A DNA stretch of 64,000 nt, taken from the NCBI RefSeq assembly GCF_047200635.1, contig NZ_JBJZOI010000004.1, forward strand, positions 62,001 through 126,000, given 5' to 3'. This DNA comes from Saccharopolyspora_C sp047200635. GTDB taxonomy: Bacteria > Actinomycetota > Actinomycetes > Mycobacteriales > Pseudonocardiaceae. Positions 41,975 to 50,445 of this stretch are shown piece by piece. The notes below the pieces were generated by a model. That model had not been told where the DNA came from and did not search any database. It saw only the letters and a program-made list of their open reading frames with translations. The translations under genes and the position numbers were made by a program. How positions within the stretch are numbered: position 1 is the stretch's first letter; every line of letters begins with the position of its first letter.

Positions 41975-42088
41975 CGCCGCACCTCCTGTTCCTGCCGTCT
42001 CGCCGAAGCCCGCGACCGCGGATCGGCAGAGGCGAGCCGCGGCGGGAACCTCCCGGAGTATGCGGCGGACCACAGCTGCGGCGCAATA

Positions 42089-42097
42089 TGTCAGACA
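42089..42097. promoter_or_regulatory. GntR (FadR-type) operator candidate
   Basis: TGTCAGACA is a perfect odd palindrome in the 236-bp divergent gap between the MaoC operon and gntR. FadR-group GntR proteins bind short palindromes of this kind. The core GTCAGAC recurs before mmgE/prpD at 43132. Confidence 0.58.
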
Positions 42098-42210
42098 ATT
42101 AGATTCGCGCCATCGGTCCGCGCTGGGCGGTGTCCCGTACCCTGGATCGGTACCGGTCGGTGGCGCGCGCGTCGCCGGGCGGGCCGGTCGACGAAGGGGC
42201 GGAAACGACG

Positions 42211-42945
42211 ATGGCGGCCCAGCGAGACAGCGGCTCGGCGCGACTGCGGGTGCGCCCCGTGCAGGCGGCCTACCGCCAGGTCGCCGAGCAGCTGCGCACC
42301 CAGATCGTGAGCGGCGCGCTGCCGTCCGGCTCCCGGCTGCCCAGCGAGACCGAGCTCGGCTCGATGTTCGGCGTCAGCCGCAGCACCGTCCGCGAGGCGC
42401 TGCGCCAGCTCGCCAGCCAGCACCTCATCGACACCACCCGCGGCGTGACCGGGGGGAGCTTCGTCGCCTCCCCGGACGCCGGGGCGATCGCCGACAACCT
42501 CGGCGGCAGTCTCGGGCTGCTGGTCAACTCGCGGACCATGTCGGTGGATCACCTGCTGGAGGCGCGGCTGCTGCTGGAGCCCTACGCCGCCCGGCAGGCC
42601 GCCGAGCGCGCCACCCCGGAGGACCTGGAGGCGCTGGCCCGGACCGTGGGCCGCACCGGGCACCTCGACCCCGACGACGGCTTCACCGTGCACTGGGACT
42701 TCCACACCACGCTCGTGTCGATCAGCGGCAACCCGCTGCTGCACGTGATGTGCAGCCCGATCAACGCGGTGCTGCGCGGCCGGATGCACCGCGACCGGGT
42801 GGGCAGGCAGGCCTGGGAGAGCATCGACGAGGACCACGCGAAGGTCTACGAGGCGGTCGCGGGGGGCGAGGCGGAGACCGCCGAGACCCTGGTCCGCGAG
42901 CACCTGCTCGGCCTGCGTCCCCTCTACGAGCGCATGGAGGACTGA
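42211..42945 (+). CDS. GntR-family regulator, FadR subfamily
   Basis: 244 aa. N-terminal winged helix: QVAEQLRTQIVSGALPSGSR, LPSETELGSMFGVSRSTVREALRQL. The C-terminal all-helical FCD domain has metal/ligand residues in HWDFHTTLVSISGNPLLH and EDHAKVYEAVAGGEAE (Asp, His, His pattern). FCD regulators sense organic acids or acyl-CoAs. It lies between two arms of the pathway and probably represses both. ATG 42211 is used; the upstream in-frame ATG adds residues without similarity. Confidence 0.92.
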   Translation: MAAQRDSGSARLRVRPVQAAYRQVAEQLRTQIVSGALPSGSRLPSETELGSMFGVSRSTVREALRQLASQHLIDTTRGVTGGSFVASPDAGAIADNLGGSLGLLVNSRTMSVDHLLEARLLLEPYAARQAAERATPEDLEALARTVGRTGHLDPDDGFTVHWDFHTTLVSISGNPLLHVMCSPINAVLRGRMHRDRVGRQAWESIDEDHAKVYEAVAGGEAETAETLVREHLLGLRPLYERMED

Positions 42946-43131
42946 CCTCCCGCTGCGTGCGCGGCCCGGCTGTTCGGGCCGTCCGGTGCCTCGCCGCCGG
43001 TGGCGGATCCGGGGCCCGTCGCGACCGGTGAGCTCGCCGCGGCTCGCTCGTTCCCCCGCAGGTGGGAGGTCTTCCGCCGGGTGGCGCGTGGGCTCTCCGG
43101 AGGATGGGTGGGCACATCCCGAGGAGAAAAC

Positions 43132-43138
43132 GTCAGAC
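43132..43138 (+). promoter_or_regulatory. Second GTCAGAC operator, before mmgE/prpD
   Basis: GTCAGAC, itself a 7-bp palindrome, repeats the core of the operator at 42089-42097, about 100 nt before the MmgE/PrpD start. A nearby GTCTTGA extends dyad symmetry. Seven bases alone could match by chance; the context raises the odds. Confidence 0.42.
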
Positions 43139-43239
43139 TTTTGTCTTGATGGAACGCCGGGTGGGATTGCACACTGTGCGCACCGGATGCGCCGCGCATC
43201 CGCGGGGTCATCAATGACGAGGCCAGCAAGGAGGCGCCC

Positions 43240-44598
43240 ATGCCTGCCATCGCGGACGTTCTCGGGGAGTTCGCCGCACGCACGACGTTGCGGGACGTCC
43301 CCGACGAGGTCCTGGACCGCGCCCGGCACCTGGCGCTCGACTCGGTCGGGGTCGCCCACGCCGCGGTGGACCAGGAGTTCGCCCGCCGCGCGAGGCAGGC
43401 CGCCGCCGCGCTCGGGCCCGGGGACCAGCCGGTGATCGGACTGCCCGACCGGCTCGCCCCGCGCGAGGCCGCGCTGCTCAACGCGGTCCTGGTGCACGGA
43501 CTGGACTTCGACGACACCCACCTGCCCGCCATCACCCACGTCTCGGCCACCGCGCTGCCGGTGAGCATCGCCGCCGCCATCCAGCACGGCCGCTCCGCCG
43601 AGGACCTGCTGCTGGCCTACGTGCTGGGCATCGAGATCACCGCGCGCATCGGCACCGTGGCGCACGGCGGCTTCCACTCCGCCGGGTTCCACCCGACCGC
43701 CCTGGCCGGGGCGTTCGGCTCCGCGGTGAGCGCGGCGAAGCTGACCGGGCTGGACGGCGCGGGCATCGCCGAGGCGCAGCGGATCGTGGGCTCGATGGCC
43801 TCCGGGCTGCTGGAGTTCCTCACCGACGGGGCGTGGACGAAGCGCCTGCACCCGGGCTGGGCGGCCACCGGCGCGCTCACCGCCGCCACCTTCGCCTCCG
43901 TCGGCTGGCCCGGTCCGAAGGAGGTCTACGAGGGCCGGTACGGGCTCTACGCCACGCACCTGCGCGACGCGGAGTGGAACGCCGAGGAAGCGCTGGAAGG
44001 CCTGGGCGAGCGGTGGGAACTGCTGTCCACGGCGGTGAAGCCCTACCCGAGCTGCCACTTCACCCACGGCTTCGCCGACGCGATCCTGGAGCTCAAGCGG
44101 GCCGAGGGCTTCCGCGCCGACGAGGTCGAGCGGATCCGCTGCCTGATCCACCCCACGCCCGCGCACGCCGTCTGCGAACCGCTGGAGCGCAAGCGCACGC
44201 CGCAGGACGACTACGACGCGAAGTTCAGCCTGCCGTTCATCGCCGGGGCCTGCGTCGCCCGAGACCGGCTCACGCTGAGCGAGTTCACCGACGAGGCCCT
44301 CGCCGACGCGGAGATCCTGCGCCTGGCGCAACTCGTGGAGATCGCCGACGACCCGGAGAGCCGCTTCCCGCAGGCCTACTCCGCGGAAGTCGAGATCGAG
44401 CTGACCGGCGGCCGCCACCTGCGCCGCCGCGAGGACGTCAACCGCGGCCACACCGAACGGCCGCTCACCGAGGCCGACATCCGGGCCAAGTTCACCGACA
44501 ACCTGGGCGAGAACGCCCAGGGCACGATGCGCCACGTGCTCTCGCTGGGCACCGGCGGCAGCGCCGCCGACTTCGCCGAAGCGCTCCGCGCCGACTGA
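43240..44598 (+). CDS. MmgE/PrpD-family protein (2-methylcitrate dehydratase / cis-aconitate decarboxylase family)
   Basis: 452 aa. Family motifs: DRARHLALDSVGVAHAA, AVLVHGLDFDDTH (residues 82-94, the active-site region), VSATALPVSIAAAI, GGFHSAGFHPTALAG, TKRLHPGWAATG and KPYPSCHFTHGFADAI. The family includes PrpD dehydratase and the itaconate-making decarboxylase CAD/ACOD1, so it acts on tricarboxylate-like acids. It is followed after 55 nt by an organic-acid permease, giving an uptake-plus-entry-step pair. ATG 43240; a GGAGG is 8 nt upstream. Confidence 0.92.
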   Translation: MPAIADVLGEFAARTTLRDVPDEVLDRARHLALDSVGVAHAAVDQEFARRARQAAAALGPGDQPVIGLPDRLAPREAALLNAVLVHGLDFDDTHLPAITHVSATALPVSIAAAIQHGRSAEDLLLAYVLGIEITARIGTVAHGGFHSAGFHPTALAGAFGSAVSAAKLTGLDGAGIAEAQRIVGSMASGLLEFLTDGAWTKRLHPGWAATGALTAATFASVGWPGPKEVYEGRYGLYATHLRDAEWNAEEALEGLGERWELLSTAVKPYPSCHFTHGFADAILELKRAEGFRADEVERIRCLIHPTPAHAVCEPLERKRTPQDDYDAKFSLPFIAGACVARDRLTLSEFTDEALADAEILRLAQLVEIADDPESRFPQAYSAEVEIELTGGRHLRRREDVNRGHTERPLTEADIRAKFTDNLGENAQGTMRHVLSLGTGGSAADFAEALRAD

Positions 44599-44653
44599 TC
44601 ACGCGCTCCGGCGCGCCCTTCGCTCATCACGCACATCCCAGGGCGGTACCTCC

Positions 44654-45988
44654 ATGCCTGACACCGCAGCACACTCCGCGCGCGAGGACGGGCCGGTCTC
44701 GACCGGCCGCACGCTGTCCCCGGCCCGGATCGCGGGCTCGTCCCTGCTCGGGACGCTCATCGAGATCTTCGACTTCATCATCTACTCGTTCATGGCGGCC
44801 CTGGTGTTCGGGCCGCTGTTCTTCCCCGGCGCCTCGCCGTGGATGGGCACGCTGGCCGCGCTGGCCACGCACGCCGTCGCCTTCGGGATGCGGCCGCTGG
44901 GCGCGCTGCTGTTCGGCAAGCTCGGCGACAGCAGGGGTCGGCGAGCCGCGCTGCTGACCTCGATGCTCATGATGGGCGGGGCGACCGTGGCCATCGGCCT
45001 GCTGCCGCCGTTCGCGGTGGCCGGGTTCTGGGCGCCGGTGCTGCTCGTGGCCTGCCGCCTGCTGCAGGGCCTCGCGGTCGGCGGCGAGTGGGGCGGTGCC
45101 GTGCTGGTCGCCGTGGAGCACGCCGAACCCAAGCGCAAGTCGCTCTACGGCGCGTTCGTGCAGCTGGGCACCGTGCTCGGCATCGGGCTCGCCAGCGCCG
45201 TGATCCTCGTGGTGAGCCTCTGGGTCAGCGACGAGGCGTTCCTGTCCTGGGCCTGGCGGGTGCCGTTCCTGGCCAGCGCGTTGCTGATCGCCCTGGGCCT
45301 GGTGCTGCGCCGCAGGCTCGAGGAGACCCCGGCGTTCCTCGCGGAGCTGGCCAAGCGCGAGCAGAGCCCGCGCGAGCCCCGGCCGACGGTGCGCGCGGTG
45401 TTCCGCGACAACGGTCTCGCGCTGCTGGCGGGCTCGCTGATGTGGTCGGCGCCGTGCTCCTACCTGTACGTGCTCATGACCGGGCTGGTCGCCTACACCA
45501 AGCAGTACGTGCCCGGGCTGTCGGCCACCAGCGTCCAGCTGGGACTGCTGCTCACCTCGATGCTGCTGGTGGTGCTGACGATGGTCAGCGCGTTGAACGC
45601 GGACCGCTGGGGCCGGGAGCGGCTCACCATCGGGTCCGGGGTCGTGCTGATCCTGTGGGCGTTCCCCGCGCTGTGGCTGGTGGACAGCGGCGGTTTCGGC
45701 GCGATGCTGCTGGCGATGCTGGTCGGCACGGTCTGCTACGCGGCGTTCAACGGGGCGGTGCCCTCGCTGCTGTCGGAGCTGTTCCCGGTGAACGCCCGCT
45801 ACACCGGAACCGGGCTGTGCATCTCGTTCGGCACGGCGGTCGCGGGCGGCCTGCTGCCGATCGGCGCGCTGGCCCTGGTCGGCACCTTCGGCGGATCCTC
45901 GGTCCCGCTGTCGCTGACCCTGGTGCTGTGCGGGGTGATGACGGTGCTGGGCGTGGTCCTCGCCAACAGGGTTCCTCGCCACCGCTGA
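44654..45988 (+). CDS. MHS-family MFS permease (organic acid:H+ symporter)
   Basis: 444 aa, about 12 TM segments. MHS signatures: GTLIEIFDFIIYSFMAALVF in helix 1, FGMRPLGALLFGKLGDSRGR (motif A) and RLLQGLAVGGEWGGA. Members import citrate, alpha-ketoglutarate, shikimate and related acids with protons. Its position after mmgE/prpD makes it the likely importer of the pathway substrate. A 21-bp hairpin ends the transcript. Confidence 0.92.
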   Translation: MPDTAAHSAREDGPVSTGRTLSPARIAGSSLLGTLIEIFDFIIYSFMAALVFGPLFFPGASPWMGTLAALATHAVAFGMRPLGALLFGKLGDSRGRRAALLTSMLMMGGATVAIGLLPPFAVAGFWAPVLLVACRLLQGLAVGGEWGGAVLVAVEHAEPKRKSLYGAFVQLGTVLGIGLASAVILVVSLWVSDEAFLSWAWRVPFLASALLIALGLVLRRRLEETPAFLAELAKREQSPREPRPTVRAVFRDNGLALLAGSLMWSAPCSYLYVLMTGLVAYTKQYVPGLSATSVQLGLLLTSMLLVVLTMVSALNADRWGRERLTIGSGVVLILWAFPALWLVDSGGFGAMLLAMLVGTVCYAAFNGAVPSLLSELFPVNARYTGTGLCISFGTAVAGGLLPIGALALVGTFGGSSVPLSLTLVLCGVMTVLGVVLANRVPRHR

Positions 45989-45995
45989 CGCCGGA

Positions 45996-46048
45996 CGCAC
46001 GCGCGCCGACCGCCGCCGGGACTTCCCGCGGCGGTCGGCGCGCGTGCG
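45996..46048 (+). terminator. Strong hairpin terminator
   Basis: A perfect 21-bp stem (45996-46016 with 46028-46048) around an 11-nt loop, 7 nt after the permease stop. This is the longest perfect stem I found in the window. Confidence 0.9.
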
Positions 46049-46305
46049 GAGCCCGGTCGTCGGAGCGCTCGGGAGTCGCGGGCAGCGGCGTTCCGACGCC
46101 CCGTGCTCGGTGCGCTGCTGCCGGTGAGGGCGGTGCGGGATTCGCTGTGACCGTCCTCATGATTCGAGCCGCTGCCCAGTGCCCCGGCGGATCCGCGTGC
46201 GATCCTGTGCGACTGTTCGCGGACTGCGCGCGATGCGGAGCCCGAGGCGTTCGACGACACGACCGCGGCGGTCGGTGCGGCCGCGGTGATGGGTGAGAGC
46301 GAGAC

Positions 46306-47313
46306 ATGAGCATCAAGATCGGGTACAAGGCCTCCGCCGAGCAGTTCAACCCGCGCGACCTGGTGGAGTTCGCGGTGCAGGCCGAGGAGCACGGCCTCGA
46401 CAGCGTGATGGTCTCCGACCACTTCCAGCCGTGGCGGCACAACCAGGGCCACGCGCCGTTCGCGATGTCCTGGATGAGCGCCGTCGGCGAGCGGACCTCG
46501 CGCATCAGGCTGGGCACCAGCGTGCTCACCCCGACGTTCCGCTACGAACCGGCCGTCGTGGCGCAGGCCTTCGGCACCCTCGGCTCGCTGTACCCGGGGC
46601 GGGTCATGCTCGGCGTCGGCACCGGTGAGGCGCTCAACGAGACCGCCGTGACCGCGCGCGAGTGGCCGGAGTTCAAGGAGCGGTTCCGCCGCTTCCGCGA
46701 GGCCATCGACCTCATCCGCACGCTGTGGTCCGAGGATCGGGTCAGCTACGAGGGCGAGTACTACCGCACCTCGAACGCCACGATCTACGACCGCCCCGAG
46801 GGTGGGGTGCCGATCTACGTCGCGGCGGGCGGGCCGATGGTCGCCAAGTACGCGGGCCGCGTCGGCGACGGGTTCATCTGCACCAGCGGCAAGGGCATGG
46901 AGCTCTACACCGACAAGCTGCTGCCCGCCGTCGAGGCCGGGGCGGAGGCCGCCGGGCGGGACGCGGCGGGCATGGAGAAGATGATCGAGATCAAGCTCTC
47001 CTACGACCCGGACCGCGAGCGCGCCCTGCAGAACACCCGGTTCTGGGCACCGTTGTCGCTGCCCGCCGAGCTCAAGCACAGCCTCGCCGACCCGGAGGAG
47101 ATGGAGCGGGCGGGCAACGAGCTGCCGATCGAGCAGGTCGCCACCCGCTGGATCGTGGCCTCCGACCCGGAGGAGGTGCTCGCCGAGGTGAAGGCCTACG
47201 TCGACGCGGGCTTCGACCACCTCGTCTTCCACGCGCCGGGCTCGGACCAGGGCCGCTTCCTGCGCGAGTTCGGCGCCGACGTCGCGCCCCGGATCCGGGC
47301 CCTCTGCGGCTGA
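46306..47313 (+). CDS. fgd: F420-dependent glucose-6-phosphate dehydrogenase
   Basis: 335 aa, colinear with mycobacterial Fgd1: IGYKASAEQFNPRDLVEFAV, VSDHFQPWRHNQGHAPFAMS, LGTSVLTPTFRYEPAVVAQA, LGVGTGEALNE, GVPIYVAAGGPMVAKYAGR, DGFICTSGKGMELYTDKLLP and FWAPLSLPAELKHS. Substrate-binding Lys and the F420-site residues of these motifs are present. It reduces F420 to F420H2 using glucose-6-phosphate, supplying reductant to F420-dependent enzymes. fbiC at 13.4-16.0 kb makes the cofactor precursor. Single-gene unit, ended by a bidirectional hairpin. Confidence 0.95.
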   Translation: MSIKIGYKASAEQFNPRDLVEFAVQAEEHGLDSVMVSDHFQPWRHNQGHAPFAMSWMSAVGERTSRIRLGTSVLTPTFRYEPAVVAQAFGTLGSLYPGRVMLGVGTGEALNETAVTAREWPEFKERFRRFREAIDLIRTLWSEDRVSYEGEYYRTSNATIYDRPEGGVPIYVAAGGPMVAKYAGRVGDGFICTSGKGMELYTDKLLPAVEAGAEAAGRDAAGMEKMIEIKLSYDPDRERALQNTRFWAPLSLPAELKHSLADPEEMERAGNELPIEQVATRWIVASDPEEVLAEVKAYVDAGFDHLVFHAPGSDQGRFLREFGADVAPRIRALCG

Positions 47314-47375
47314 TCTGACCCCGCCCCCCTCGCCGCGAGCCCCCCTCGCTACGGGCGGGAGGGGGCACCCGCGCT

Positions 47376-47416
47376 CCGCGGCCCGCCGCCCGATCCGCTC
47401 GGGCTGCGGGCCGCGG
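47376..47416. terminator. Bidirectional terminator between fgd and the beta-lactamase
   Basis: Outer 10-bp stem CCGCGGCCCG / CGGGCCGCGG with an inner GCCCG / CGGGC stem. It fills the gap between convergent genes ending at 47313 and 47422. Confidence 0.75.
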
Positions 47417-47421
47417 TGCGT

Positions 47422-48333
47422 TCAGCTGAGTTCGGCGGTGACGACGCGGGCCGCCTCCGCGATGAGCGCGTTGTCGTAGTCCGCGTCCGGTTCCGCGCGG
47501 TCCGACAGCACCGAGAGCACGATCGGCGCCCGGTTCGGCGGGTGGACGACGGCGATGTCGTTGCGGGTGCCGTAATCGGCCGCCCCGGACTTGTCGCCGA
47601 CCCGCCACCCGTCGGGCACGCCCGCCGGGATGAGCTCCCCGGTGATGGTGTTCGCGCCCATGATGTCGGCGAGCAGCGCTCGCTGCGGCTCGGGCAGCAC
47701 GTCGCCGGTCAGGTAGGTGCGGAGGTCCCCGGCCAGCGCGCGGGGCGTGCTGGTGTCGCGCGGGTCGCCCGGCGAGGTGCGGTTGAGGTCGGTCTCGGTC
47801 CGGTCGGAGCGGGTGGTGGTGTCACCCAGCCCGCGCAGCGCGGCCGTGAGCCCGGCGGGCCCGCCGATCTCGCGGAACAGCAGGTTCGCGCCGGTGTTGT
47901 CGCTGTAGCGGATCGTCGCGTCGATCACCTCGCGCAGCGTGAGCCCGTCGGCCACGTGCTTCTCGGTGACCGGGGAGTTGTCGACCAGGTCCTGCTCGGT
48001 GTAGTGGATCCGCCGCTCCAGGCCGGCCATCGAGTTGCGGCGCAGCACCTCGCCGGCGGAGAACACCTTGTGCGTGGAGGCGAAGGCGAACCGCTCGTCG
48101 GCGCGGAACGCGACTTCCCGGCCGGTGCCGGTGTCCAGCGCGTACACCCCGAGCCGGGCGTCGAACCGCCGCTCCAGCTCGGAGAGCGCCCGGTGCGTCC
48201 CGTCCTGGTCCACCGCCACCGCCTGCTGCGCCGCGGACGGTGGCGGTGGTGCGGTGCCGGGGCCCGCGCAGCCGGTCAGGGCGAGCACGGCCAAGGCACC
48301 GGCGGTGACGAGGCGGAAGCGGTGCTGGAACAC
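47422..48333 (-). CDS. Class A beta-lactamase, lipoprotein or secreted
   Basis: 303 aa. Signal region RLVTAGALAVLALTGCAG contains a lipobox (LTGC), so the mature enzyme is probably lipid-anchored. All class A motifs are intact: FASTHKVF (catalytic Ser in S-x-x-K), YSDNTGANLL (SDN), RTETDLN (Glu166-type E-x-x-L-N) and VGDKSGAADYG (K-S-G in place of K-T-G). It should hydrolyse penicillins. GTG 48333 has AAGGGA 7 nt upstream. Divergent from a LysR regulator with LysR-type boxes between, so induction by that regulator is likely, as in AmpR-AmpC and streptomycete BlaB-BlaA pairs. Confidence 0.95.
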   Translation of the reverse strand: MFQHRFRLVTAGALAVLALTGCAGPGTAPPPPSAAQQAVAVDQDGTHRALSELERRFDARLGVYALDTGTGREVAFRADERFAFASTHKVFSAGEVLRRNSMAGLERRIHYTEQDLVDNSPVTEKHVADGLTLREVIDATIRYSDNTGANLLFREIGGPAGLTAALRGLGDTTTRSDRTETDLNRTSPGDPRDTSTPRALAGDLRTYLTGDVLPEPQRALLADIMGANTITGELIPAGVPDGWRVGDKSGAADYGTRNDIAVVHPPNRAPIVLSVLSDRAEPDADYDNALIAEAARVVTAELS

Positions 48334-48391
48334 GGGGGAATCCCTTCGTTCGCGGAATCGGTTCGCCCAGTCTGCGGAGGCCACCCTCATG

Positions 48392-48438
48392 CTGTCCAAG
48401 ACAGTTCTGCGCACTTCCATGCCGGATCGGCATATGAT
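48392..48438. promoter_or_regulatory. LysR-type operators and leaderless -10 in the bla/lysR gap
   Basis: Two dyads occur: CTGTCCAAGACAG (48392-48404) and ATGCCGGATCGGCAT (48419-48433). The second contains T-N11-A (48420-48432), the LysR-box form. TATGAT (48433-48438) lies 6 nt before GTG 48445, suggesting leaderless transcription of the regulator with the operator over its promoter (autoregulation). Confidence 0.62.
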
Positions 48439-48444
48439 GTGGAT

Positions 48445-49314
48445 GTGGACTTGGTGGGCGGGGCGCGGGCGTTCGTCGCGGTGAGCGAGGTCGGCAGCTT
48501 CACCGGCGGTTCGGCGGCCGCGGGCATCCCGCAGCCGGTCGCGAGCCGCCGCATCGCCGCGCTGGAGCGGCACTGGGGAGAGCGGCTGTTCGACCGCTCC
48601 GCGCGTCGGGCGCGGCTGACGCCGTTCGGTCGCGAGCTGCTGCCCCGGGCCCGGCAGCTGGTGCGGCTGGCCGACGCGCTGGAGCAGGACGCCAGGCGCG
48701 CCCGGCTGCGCCCGCTGCTGATCGCGGTGCCCGGGCTGTGCCCGACCCGCGCGCTCGCGGAGCTGGACGCGGAGGCGCGGGCGCACGAGCTGTTCTTCGA
48801 GTTCCGTCCGGCAGCACCCGCCGAGCGCCTGGACCTGCTGCACGCCCGCGACGTGCGCGTGGCGCTGCTGGCGGTGCCGCCGGACGAGGCGAGCTGGACG
48901 GTGCCGCTCGGGGTGGCGGGGGCGGTGGACCTGCACCGGGGGCCGGTGCACCTGGACTCGCTGCGGGTGGGCCGCTCCGGTCGCGCACCGCGCCGGACGA
49001 TCCGGATCCAGCCGGAGGACGACGTCCCGCACGTGCGGGACCGGCTGCTGCGGCAGCGCGACGCGGTGGGACTGCCGCCCAAGCAGGTCGTGGTCGCGGA
49101 CTCGCTCAGCGGCGCGGTCGCCGAGGTGCTCGGCTCCGCCGACCTGCTGCTGTGCTCGGCGGCGCAGGCGGTGGAGTTCGGCCTGCACTGGCGCCCCCTC
49201 GCCGAACCGGTCCTGGCGCGCGGCTACGAGCTGCGCGCCGAGGTGGCTCCCGACGCGGACCGCCTCCGCGTCCCACTGCACGAGGCCCTGGCCCGCTGCC
49301 TCGGCGCGAGCTGA
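48445..49314 (+). CDS. LysR-family transcriptional regulator
   Basis: 289 aa. N-terminal winged helix: GGARAFVAVSEVGSFTGGSA, AGIPQPVASRRIAALERHWG, ERLFDRSARRARLTPFGREL. The effector domain (LRPLLIAVPGLCPTRALAEL and beyond) is present but weakly conserved. GTG 48445 is preferred (leaderless geometry); GTG 48439 is possible. It is flanked by two serine beta-lactamase-type genes, the divergent class A enzyme and the downstream gene at 49452, so it may control both. Confidence 0.9.
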   Translation: MDLVGGARAFVAVSEVGSFTGGSAAAGIPQPVASRRIAALERHWGERLFDRSARRARLTPFGRELLPRARQLVRLADALEQDARRARLRPLLIAVPGLCPTRALAELDAEARAHELFFEFRPAAPAERLDLLHARDVRVALLAVPPDEASWTVPLGVAGAVDLHRGPVHLDSLRVGRSGRAPRRTIRIQPEDDVPHVRDRLLRQRDAVGLPPKQVVVADSLSGAVAEVLGSADLLLCSAAQAVEFGLHWRPLAEPVLARGYELRAEVAPDADRLRVPLHEALARCLGAS

Positions 49315-49337
49315 CCGGTGGTCGCGCCGCCGGGGCG

Positions 49338-49364
49338 CGGGCGCCCCTCCGGAACGGGCGCCCG
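49338..49364 (+). terminator. Hairpin after lysR
   Basis: Perfect 9-bp stem CGGGCGCCC / GGGCGCCCG with a 9-nt loop, 24 nt past the lysR stop. Confidence 0.7.
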
Positions 49365-49451
49365 GCGGCGAGGGCGCACCCGGGGCCCGGCCGAGGGCCC
49401 GTCCGGAGGCGGGCGGTGGGCCCGTACTGTGACCGGGGCGAAGGGGGAGCG

Positions 49452-50351
49452 GTGCACGCGCAGGGACTGATCAGCGAGCTGGTCGCGGAACTCGACGACG
49501 GCGGGCTGCGCGGCTCGTTCCTGGTGCGGGACCTGCGTTCGGGCGAGGAGCTCGGCATCGACCCGGAGGTGGTGCTCCCGGTCGCTTCCCTGATCAAGGT
49601 CCCGCTGGCGGTGGCCACCGCCGAGCGGATCCGGCGCGGCGAGCTCGACGGCGCCACCGAGGTCCTGGTGCGACCCGGGCGGATCACCACCCCCGGCCCG
49701 ACCGGTCTGAGCCGCTTCCGGCACCCGGCGCGGGTGGCCGTGGACGACCTGCTCTACCTGGCCGTGTCGATCAGCGACAGCGCCGCCGCCGACGCGCTGT
49801 TCGATCTCACCCCGCCCGCCGAGGTCACCGCCATGCTGCGGGAGTGGGGGCTGCGCGGCATCACCGCCCGGCACCTGATCGGCGAGCTCACCGAGACCCC
49901 CGCCGAGCGGTTCGACACCGCCGACGTGCACCTGGCGCACGCGCTCGCGATCCGCGGGGGCACCGGCGGGCGCGGGCACCCGATCCCGCAGCTCGACGTG
50001 ACGCGGGCGAATTCCGGTTCGGCGCGGGACTTCGCGGACCTGCTGCAGGAGCTGTGGGTGCCGCGGCGGATCGACGCCGGGGTCGCCGCGCGGGTGCGGG
50101 AGCTGCTGGGCGCGAACCTGATCAGGCAGCGCCTCGCCCCCGATTTCAGCTCGGACGCGACCACCTGGTCGTCGAAGACGGGGACCGTGCTGAACCTGCG
50201 CCACGAGGTCGGCGTGGTGGAGCACGCCGATGGCCGGGCCTTCGCGATCGCGGCGCTCACCGAGTCCCGGGTCCCCGCGGCGTCCCAACCCGAGGCCGAG
50301 GCGCTGATGGCGCGGGTGGCCCGGGTGATGCGGGACCACCTCCGGCGCTGA
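49452..50351 (+). CDS. Serine hydrolase of the beta-lactamase2 (class A-like) family, cytoplasmic
   Basis: 299 aa without signal peptide. Motifs: LPVASLIKVPLA (S-x-x-K), VSISDSAAAD (S-D-S where class A has S-D-N) and SSKTGTVLNLRHEVGVVE (K-T-G). A clear E-x-x-L-N loop is not visible, so the deacylating Glu may be missing or displaced. Such proteins are common near class A enzymes in actinomycetes and may act as esterases or weak lactamases. TACTGT at about 49424 may be its -10. GTG 49452 has GGGGGAG very close; the start is less certain. Confidence 0.82.
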   Translation: MHAQGLISELVAELDDGGLRGSFLVRDLRSGEELGIDPEVVLPVASLIKVPLAVATAERIRRGELDGATEVLVRPGRITTPGPTGLSRFRHPARVAVDDLLYLAVSISDSAAADALFDLTPPAEVTAMLREWGLRGITARHLIGELTETPAERFDTADVHLAHALAIRGGTGGRGHPIPQLDVTRANSGSARDFADLLQELWVPRRIDAGVAARVRELLGANLIRQRLAPDFSSDATTWSSKTGTVLNLRHEVGVVEHADGRAFAIAALTESRVPAASQPEAEALMARVARVMRDHLRR

Positions 50352-50445
50352 CCGGGCCCGGCCCGGGGCGGACCGATGCCGATCCGGTCTCCGCCGGTCC
50401 ACGATCACCGCTGTCCGGCGGTGAGCGGGAGCGCCGGTCGGTTGA

